DNA of 64,000 nucleotides, from the NCBI GenBank assembly GCA_023375675.1, contig JALQBC010000060.1, forward strand, positions 1-64,000. The letters are read 5' to 3'. The stretch is from Cytospora piceicola (Eukaryota; Ascomycota; Sordariomycetes; Diaporthales; Cytosporaceae). Under the pieces are notes generated by a model. The model saw only the letters and a list, made by a program, of their open reading frames with translations. It searched no databases and was not told the DNA's origin. A program made the translations under genes and the position numbers. Positions 55,826-64,000 of this stretch are shown here, in pieces (position 1 is the first letter of the stretch; every line of letters begins with the position of its first letter).

Positions 55826-58800
55826 GTAAGTCTTTTTTATATAAGGTTTATAGCTTAGCTAATATAAATAGTAACCGAAAGACTTTTTTATTACCTTTAA
55901 TAATAAGGTTAAAGGCTTTAATATAAAGACTATCCGGAAGGGTAAAATATTAAAAGGCTAGGCTACTACTTATATTAAAGCCGGTAAAGCTATTAAGAAA
56001 ATAATAATTAAGACTAACTTTAATACTTTTAGTTAAAAGCGTATAGTCGATATAGTTAAGTTTATTAGTAAGTTTTTACGTATTTTTATAAAGACGGCCG
56101 TTATTATAATACTAGTATATCGCCTTTATTTAGCCCGAGAGGCTAAAGCTAATATTATATAAGATAATAGTAACGACAGGTAAGGTAAAAGAGATAAAGC
56201 TTAATAGTATATTTAGTTTTTAATACTAGCCGACGAGTTATACCTTTTAAGCGGCTTAAATCTTATACGTATATATAGATATAGAATTATAGGTAGTGCT
56301 TTTTTCTGCTTTAGTTTTATTTTAAAGTAACGGTTTTAATACTTACTTTAGTTTAATATATTATAAACTATCTTTAATTTAGAAATTTTATCTTAGATTT
56401 ATATAAAGGTTACGGCTTATTAATTAACTAGCCGAATAATTAATAGTTTTAATTATAAAAAGTATATTTTTAACTTAACGTAGTAACTATAACTACTGTA
56501 TTATATTTAGTACTTTTAATATTATAATTAAGGGTTACAGGAAATAGCTATTCGGTGCCGAATATAGTTATATAACCTTTACCGTTAAAATTTAAATAAA
56601 GAGTTTATAAATTCGATAACTTATTATAAAGTTTAAAACTAAATAACTAGATAATTAATCTATTTACTACGAAAGGGCCTGTTTATAATATTTAAGCTAA
56701 TTATAATATCGCTATTATTATAAGGCTTTTTTAGCTTTTTAGTATAGTTATTTCTCTCCCGGTTATAAATAGCTATATCGGTATATATACCCGAGTAGTA
56801 GGCTAAACCGGTTTTTCTTTCTTTTAGTTATTAAAACTACTATAATCTTAAGATAGCGCTTTTATATACCGAGGCTATAGATAATCTAAATAATAAAATG
56901 CTTTTTTACGTTTAGGCGTAAAGTACTATAGGCGTTATAAAGACCGGGGCTATAGCTATCGAACCTATAGTTAAAGCCTTTTTAAATCTATAGGTTTATT
57001 ACTTATAAGCTTAAAACGAAGGTTCCGGAGGAAGCTATAAGTATATTTAAACTCTTATCTTTACTTTTCTTAAGTAACGTTAGCTATTTCGGTATCGAAC
57101 TTATAACTAAAGCGTTTTAAGGTATTATTATCGGCTTTTACTTACTACTTAGCTTTAAGTTTAAAGGCTTTTTTTAATACTATATTTACTAATATAGAAC
57201 CTTTATTATTATCGACTTTACTATTTAAAAAGGTAACCTTATTATTTTTACCGAAAAGATTATTATTTATTATAATGTTTTTATCTTTACCTTTTTTATC
57301 TATTATAAAAACGGTAGAAGGAGAGGGCGTAAAAGGTTTATATTAGCTATCTTCGTTTTTACTTTCTTTACTTTTCTTTACTACGGTAAGAAAAAGAACT
57401 ATTACTATAAAAGCGATAAAAAGAGTAGGCGCGAAAGGTCTTTATTATATAACTTAACTAAGCTACGATATATTAAGGAAAAGAGTAAGCTACCGATAGT
57501 AACGAGCCTTTTTATAGTATATATAGTTAGCGTAGGTATTACTAGTATAAGACTTAATTTTTAAACTATCTGCCTTTTTTAAGTTAATATAATATTTAAT
57601 AAAAGGACTATTACCTTTTATATACTGTTAGTAAAAACCGAGTATATAAATACCTATAATCTATATAAGTAAAGTAATAAGGTTTTTAATTTAATATATA
57701 CCTCGGCTATTACCTATACTTTATAAACGAGAGTAAGCGTTTTATTATAAGTTATAAACGACTATATTTATAGCCGGTAGGTCGAGCTATAATACTATTA
57801 GTAAGGAAAAAGAGGGGAGAAAGGATAATACTTACTAATTACTTAACTTTACGGTTTATTAGGCGGCGGTTACCCGGAAATCTTATAATTAAATTTAAAT
57901 ACCTTACTTTAGTAACCTTTTAAATAAACTCTAGTATAACCGGAGCTTTTAAATAATAGCGTTAATTAAAATATAACTGTTTAGTAAACTAGTCGATAAA
58001 GTTTAATAACAGATTTATTAAAACCTTACTTTAAAGAATTTACAGTTTAGAAAAGTATTAAAAGAAGTAGTAAAGTTAAGGGTTATAAAAGGGGCGATAG
58101 AAGATATTATTAAATAAGTAATTAATCTAAATAGTATTAAAGTATATATATTAAGAAAGTATATTATACTTATTAAAAGATTAAGAAAAAGGTTAACTAT
58201 AATATTTGTTATTAAGAAACGCTAAACGTTAATATTTTACTATAGTTTAATATAACGTTTATATAATTAGAGTAACCGGTTTAATAACCGGTCGTATTAT
58301 TATAGTAACGCGTTACTATATAGGTAACTATAGTAATATACGTTTTAAATCTAAGTACTAACTGTATTTATAATATAACTAGTAGTATAGCTTTTATATA
58401 GCTAATACGACCGGTTCGGCTACCGGTTACGTTATTATAGTAACGTATTTCTATATAGGTTATAACTATTATATTAGATAGTTAAGTTATAAATACCGTA
58501 GTAGTATTATATATATAATCTTAATTTAGGCTATTAAAACCTATTATATTATATACCTTACTTAGATTTAAATTAGGTATAAAATATAGATCTATAAAAA
58601 CTAGCTTTTTAACGTTTACTTAAAGGTTTTTAAAAACCTTCAGGCCTTTTACCTCTATATACCTTACTACCTTTATATACGTTACCTTATCGACTTACCT
58701 TTTTACTTTATACTTTTTACTAAACCTGTTTTTTAAATAACTATAATTATTAAAGCTAGTTTAAATAGTTACTTTATATTTAATAGCTAAATCTGTTTTA

Positions 58801-59066
58801 TACCTTACTTGTTTTTATTAATAACACTACCTTACCTATATTTACTTAAGTACTTAGATATAGTATTATAATAAGCGTATAAACGTAATATACTTTAATT
58901 AAGTTACTGTTTAATCGTATAATCGGAATAATATAAGTAAGTTAAAGTATCTGTTTTATAGCACGTTTATAATCTAGTTTAATACGATAGCCTGCCCTTT
59001 CTGTATTATAGTAAAGTTACTTTTCGGTTCTTTACTTTAAGATATTTACTAACCTAAAGGTAGATT

Positions 59067-59860
59067 CCTTTAAAAATCGGTAACGTAACTATTAATATTA
59101 AGGCCGATAGACTAAAGAATAACTAGCCTAATATCTACTTTAATATATACCTTTTAGCTATAAGTAGTTAAAAGTTTAAGCTATATATCGATAACCTACC
59201 TATTATAAACCCCGATAAAAAGATAATATTTATAATCCTTACTCGGCCGGGCGCTCGGCTTATAGCCTGCTTTACTATTAACGATAAGTTTAGTAGTAGG
59301 TTATTCGATACCTTTACGTAAGAGAAAAGTATAGTAAAAGCTATACTAGTACAGTTACGTAAATATAAATAAGTATAGTACGGCGTTTTTACTAATAGCG
59401 GTTATATTAAAAATAGCCTTTATAAGGTATATTAAAGTATAAAGTACGGCTTCGGGTATAAAGTACCTTTTATATATTACTACTAGCTTAAAGGTATTTA
59501 TAGTAAAGGTATTTTCGGTAGAAAGTACGATAACTTTTTATAAGAGGAGGATATAATAGTAGTAAAGGACTTAGACGATATAGATAAAGTAAAGGACTAA
59601 GATAATATAAACGATATTAAAGACTTAGACGATATAGGCGATATAAAGAACTCGGACGATATAAACGACGTTAAAGACTTAAACGATATAGACGATATAA
59701 AGGACTCGAATAGCGTAGACGAAGTAAAGGATTTAGATAATATAGACGAAGTAAAGGATTCGGATAGTACGACTAAAGTAGAAAACTAAAATAATATAAA
59801 TACCGAAAAATAAAGGTTAAAAGTGTAAGAAGTACCTATAAGAAGTAAATATAAATAAAA
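59067..59860 (+). pseudogene. Decayed ORF with acidic 8-residue repeats
   Basis: One + frame of about 240 codons carries continuous protein-like sequence with about nine internal TAA/TAG codons. It includes FIILTRPGARLIACFTINDK and KYGFGYKVPF, and from about 59568 turns into an acidic repeat of the type KDLDDIDD (24-bp unit). It may continue to about 59860. Unknown family; probably a decayed mobile-element or gene-family protein. Confidence 0.45.
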
Positions 59861-60040
59861 CAGAGGTTAGACTATATCGATAACTTTTTAAAAATAGAGG
59901 TTTATAGTATAAATACTTAAAAAAGGGATATGTTTCTTTTAGTTTATAATTAAACTAACACGGTCTATAACTAAATAAGAAAACAGATTTTATCTTAAAG
60001 TTAATTTAAGATATTTTAATACTTTATAACGTTATATCCT

Positions 60041-60175
60041 TTAGTACTATATTATTAATATACCTCCGGTATTATACCTTTTAATAATATATCGTTAATA
60101 TACCTTCGGTATTATATCTTTTAATAATATACTTTTAATATACCTTTAATATTATATCCTTTAATATTATACCCC
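60041..60175. repeat. Tandem repeat of about 43 bp, three copies
   Basis: TTAATATACCTYCGGTATTATAYCTTTTA-type units follow one another three times, the last decayed. Confidence 0.75.
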
Positions 60176-60239
60176 TCGATATCTATTATTTTTTAAACTT
60201 AAAGATCCTTTTAGTACTAAATATCCCTCGGGATTAAGT

Positions 60240-60363
60240 ATTATTAGGTAGTGGATATTATTAGGTAGTGGACATTATTAGGTAGTGGACATTATTAAGT
60301 AGTGGATATTATTAGGTAGTGGATATTATTAGGTAGTGGATATTATTAAGTAGTAGATATTAT
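60240..60363. repeat. 17-bp tandem repeat, about 7 copies
   Basis: ATTATTAGGTAGTGGAT recurs every 17 bp with minor G/A and C/T changes. Like the 9-bp repeat at 26.6 kb it keeps TpG, suggesting growth after RIP. Confidence 0.95.
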
Positions 60364-62843
60364 AGGCTGTTTCTTAAGACTTTTTTTAAAGACTAACTAT
60401 TATATAGTTAACCTTTTTATTATAATATATTTAAACTCGAGAACTATAATATAAACCGCTAAAATATATCCTCTCTTAATAGATAACCTTTACCTTTTCT
60501 AAAGCGACTTATTTTAAATATCCTTATTACTGTCTATACTAAGGTTAGCTACTTTTAAATACAGCTTTTTAATAAAAAAAGAGTTAAGCAGTGTATAAGG
60601 AAGCTCGAAAGCTAGTATATCTATTAATAAATCCATCCTGTTAGTAATCCTCTTATAGTTCTAAATAAAGAAACGAGTAAAGTTTATTAGAAAAGCTTTA
60701 ACTATTTATCTTTAAGTAATATATTTAACGTTACTTAAAATAAGATAAGGTATTTCGTATCTGTAAATAATACCTTAGAAGAATATATAGGTATACTTAT
60801 TTATTAGATTAAAAGGACGGTCTTTAGTAAAAACTAAACCTTTAAAACTAAAGCCGGCTTACGTATTATAACGCGTTATAACCTCGGCTAATAAACTAGG
60901 TTCTTATAATAGGATCGTTAAATTAATTATAAAAAAGGATAGGAAAAGTATGTTTACGTTAGTAATTTTAATAATTAGGTTACCGAGTATATTAAAGTTA
61001 TTTATCTCTCTTATAAATTTAAAGTTAAAGCCGTTAGTTGTTAAAGTTACTACTAGCTTAGTAAAGAGCTTTTAAATATCTCTTAGCTTATATACTAGCT
61101 TAAAAGGTAAAGCGGGGTATAATAGTAACACTAAGTCTTTAATAAAAGCCTTTACTATATAGATATCTATTATAAGGCCTTCTGTTAACGGCTAGCTTTA
61201 AATAATATAATATATTAAGTATATACGATAAGAATTAAAGAGAAATATATCTTACTATAATATACTTATACTTAAATAAGCGGGAGTATTATAAGTATTC
61301 TAAGCTGCTTATAAAGTTAGACTTATAGCTATATAGGTATATAATTAAGGAACTAAGGTATATATCGGTATTCTTATAGTTTAGATTATTAATAAAAATA
61401 GTTAAATAAACGTAGTAAAGAACTTCGGTAAACTTACTAATAAGACGGTATATTAACTTATATAGACCGTATTTACTAATAGTAAGAAGCTAAATATTAT
61501 TTTTACTATTATAGATAGTAATATCGGTCGAAAGAGTATAAGGTAGTTTTCTACCTTAACTACTAAAACCTTTACTAAATAAATTAAAGTTAAACTATAT
61601 AATAGTCTTAAAAAACTATTACTTTATATTAAAGCTTATTATAATATTATTATCGTACTCGCCTTTATTAAAAGTAAAAGGCTCTTAAACATTTATATCT
61701 AAGCTAGTCTTTTATATAGCTAGTCTCTTACTTAAACTCTTTTATAATTGCTATATTATATAAGTAAAGCTCTATACCTTTATATTAGAATTAATTAACT
61801 AAGAGGTATTATTATTTATACTAGATATAATAGCGAAAGGTAAGCTAAAACTAAAGGCGGAGGTAGAAAAAAGGGTGTTATTATATACTAGTTCTTATTT
61901 AATTATTCGGTTTACTTCGTTTAAAACAGAACTACTAATTATAGTTTAAAGCTATTAAAAAGTAACGTTTTACGTAAAGCTACTAGTAGGAAAAGAGATA
62001 TTTAAATTAGTATTATTAGTATTACGACGGATAGATATATTATAAGCAGGTTATTAAGTAAGAGGTTTTATAAGAGTACTTTATATATTAAAAGAAGAAA
62101 ACTAACGACTAATAGTAAGAGTTATAATAGTCTGAACTTTACTATTTAATAAAAAAGGAGTAATAAGCTTATACTTACCTATATTATACTCGATATTTTC
62201 TTTCTTACTAGTATTAAGGATGTTAACGATATCTTAAGATTAATAACTCGATAACACGATTTATAAGGTATAGGCTATATCTTTAACGGGCTTAATAAGT
62301 TTAGGCTGTTTAAATCTACTACTTATTTTAAAGTCTGTAGTAGATTTAATAATAGCAGATTGAAAAGGAATTAAATAAAAAGAAAAGAATTACTAATTAA
62401 GGTATATAATTTTAGGTTTTAAGCAGGTTATAAAAGTAAAGAAGATATAAAGCGTAAAATAGTTAGAAGTAAAAGGTTTAGTTCTTAATAAGCTTAAAGG
62501 GTATCGTAAGTAAAGACGGCTAAGAAAAGGTAGGGCCGGTAATTATCGATTAAATAAACACGGAAATTAATATTATTAGCTGAGAAAACGTAAGGTAACA
62601 AAAGCTAATATTATTAGTTAATACGATTTTAGCAGGTATATATAAGCAAGCACTTTACCTGCTAGTTATATAGTAACTACGTTTTTCTATACTTATTTAA
62701 TAACTTAACGCTTTTACTTCTAACTATTTTACCTTTATAAAAAAGGAATTAATCTTTATCTTAATCGAAAGTATAAAGTCGATTATAACTTTCTCTTAAT
62801 TTAAGCTCTATATTTTTTTAATTAGTTAAGCTATTAAGCCGTT

Positions 62844-64000
62844 ACGATAGCGTTTAAACAGAAGAATAAAACTACGGCTATTAAGCCCGACCTATTAGCT
62901 AAGCTTAACGTTAAGAATACGGCCTATATTACCGGTCTTAGTATTTAATTTAATACTGTTATTTAAACTACCTCTTTTACTTAAAGTAAGCTTACTTTTA
63001 GCTTATAATATACCTGCTAGTCTACTTTAGATAACTTTATAAAGTTATTTTACTAGAGCGATAATTACTAAACTATTAAAGTTAGCACCTTTACGCCTTT
63101 ACGCTATAAGTAGTAAGTATAGACTTTTAAACCCTTTACTTTAAAAAGTAATACTTTATTACTTAACTTTAATAAGTCTACTCTTTCTACCTTTAAGACT
63201 TATAAATCCCCTTTAATAATCATTAATAATTATAACGATAAAAACGTTAAGGTTATAATCTTAATTCCTAAGGTTAACCTAAGTAATATCGTCTTATAGA
63301 AACTGCTAAAGATTTTTAAAACTATTAGTTATAGAAAGGCTATAAGAATAAAGTATAAGAACTCTTTTCCTGCCGACTTTAATACTAGTCTTACCGCTTA
63401 TAATAGTAACGTAACGGCTATTAATTTAGATAATAAGAACACTTAGACAGCGTTAACGGAATAGAATATAATTACTAAAAGTAAGTAACCCGAAAAGCCT
63501 TTTAAAAGTATTTTCGGTTAAGTCTTTTAAAATACAGAGTATAGTAAACTTTCTCTTAACGATACTAATACTATATTCTGTAAAAGCCCTTATATCTTAA
63601 TACCTTTTAGCCGTAGAGATAACGATAAAGATTATATAAATAACGAGATATTAATCGATTTCGGAGATAACTTAAGTAAAAGGCTTAGTAAACTACTTAA
63701 AAATAATATAGTTAATATTAGTATCCCGGTCCTTTAAGAATATAAGAAGCGAAGTATTTCTTTATAGGCCGATTATAGTTTATAGTATTAACTTATAGAC
63801 TTAGTTTTTAAAGAAATTAGTTTAATCGAAGTCTGCTACTTTTAATATTTCGATATATTTATAGTAAAGGTTATATCGTTATTTTAAAAGAAATACCTTT
63901 TAATTACTTAATTATATAACTATTCTTTTAGTTCGGAAAGTAATATTCGATACTTATATTATAAGTCGGCTAACCTTTATAACTATATTATAATATATAT
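62844..64000 (+). pseudogene. Long decayed ORF running off the right edge
   Basis: A single + frame stays in register for about 385 codons to the end of the window. Its interruptions are all TAA/TAG. Readable stretches include NKTTAIKPDLLAKLNVKN, SYRKAIRIKYKNSFPADFNT and GDNLSKRLSKLLKNN. No frame slip is needed. The composition suggests a large mobile-element protein, but I cannot name the family; the rest lies beyond 64000. Confidence 0.5.

Larger units (their letters stand above)
25442..64000. other. RIP-saturated AT-rich block, open to the right
   Basis: From about 25.44 kb the DNA becomes very A+T-rich. TpA is everywhere, CpA and TpG almost vanish, and CpG persists. This is the classic outcome of repeat-induced point mutation on CpA sites. 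The only exception is the young retrotransposon at 33163-40265. ATG codons are nearly absent, so start-based gene finding sees nothing. Parts not listed separately (27.1-30.2, 49.1-50.6, 51.1-52.9, 53.2-54.2, 55.9-59.0 and 60.4-62.8 kb) look like unclassifiable decayed repeats. The block could be pericentromeric, subtelomeric or an AT isochore; the window does not decide. Confidence 0.9.

Noticed and set aside
25442..64000. CRISPR array or prokaryotic mobile element among the tandem repeats
   Set aside because: Repeats are contiguous or degenerate without unique spacers, and the host is a fungus.

Overview
The window looks like nuclear DNA of a filamentous ascomycete, most likely a Sordariomycete (Sordariales/Chaetomiaceae-like; inference). 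Evidence: genes with short introns of 63-113 bp (GTGAGT, GTATGT or GTAAGT donors, CTGAC/CTAAC-like branch points, YAG acceptors), an N. crassa-like complex I 51 kDa subunit, and a 38 kb block showing the signature of repeat-induced point mutation (RIP): TpA-rich, almost no CpA/TpG, CpG retained.

Layout. 1-12.9 kb: ordinary base composition, no gene I can support; it holds simple repeats, long poly-C/poly-G runs, a family of CCTAGG-centred palindromes and one strong hairpin. 12.9-24.1 kb: six genes. They are an SRP40/Nopp140-type nucleolar protein (-), a dynactin p27/DCTN6-type subunit (-, one intron), the complex I 51 kDa subunit (+, two introns; divergent from DCTN6 across a 730-bp promoter region with a CCAAT box), a PEX11-family peroxisomal membrane protein (+, one intron), a flavoprotein/F-box-like/ankyrin-like fusion whose flavin domain lacks the family's catalytic residues (-), and a DOPA 4,5-dioxygenase-family protein (-, two introns). 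These are housekeeping or orphan genes, not a cluster. 24.1-25.4 kb is transitional.

25.4-64 kb: a RIP-saturated block that runs off the right edge. It opens with a satellite of about 16 units and a 9-bp microsatellite. Inside is an old LTR retrotransposon, 30266-47980 (minus strand), bounded by a 5-bp target duplication (aacct) and two 238-bp LTRs that differ at 16 sites, all transitions. Decayed Ty3/gypsy reverse transcriptase and integrase motifs are still readable, and an unidentified decayed frame of about 430 codons lies downstream of integrase. A young, intact, un-RIPed Ty3/gypsy chromovirus (33163-40265, minus strand) is nested in it. It has identical 209-bp LTRs, a ctcgg target duplication, gag with a zinc knuckle, and pol with protease, RT, RNase H, integrase and chromodomain. 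Gag and pol are joined by a textbook -1 frameshift signal. The 97-N assembly gap sits inside its left LTR and appears to be spurious.

Right of 48 kb the block holds tandem repeats, many with unit lengths divisible by three, and at least four decayed reading frames that ATG-based gene finding cannot see because TpG loss has erased ATG codons.
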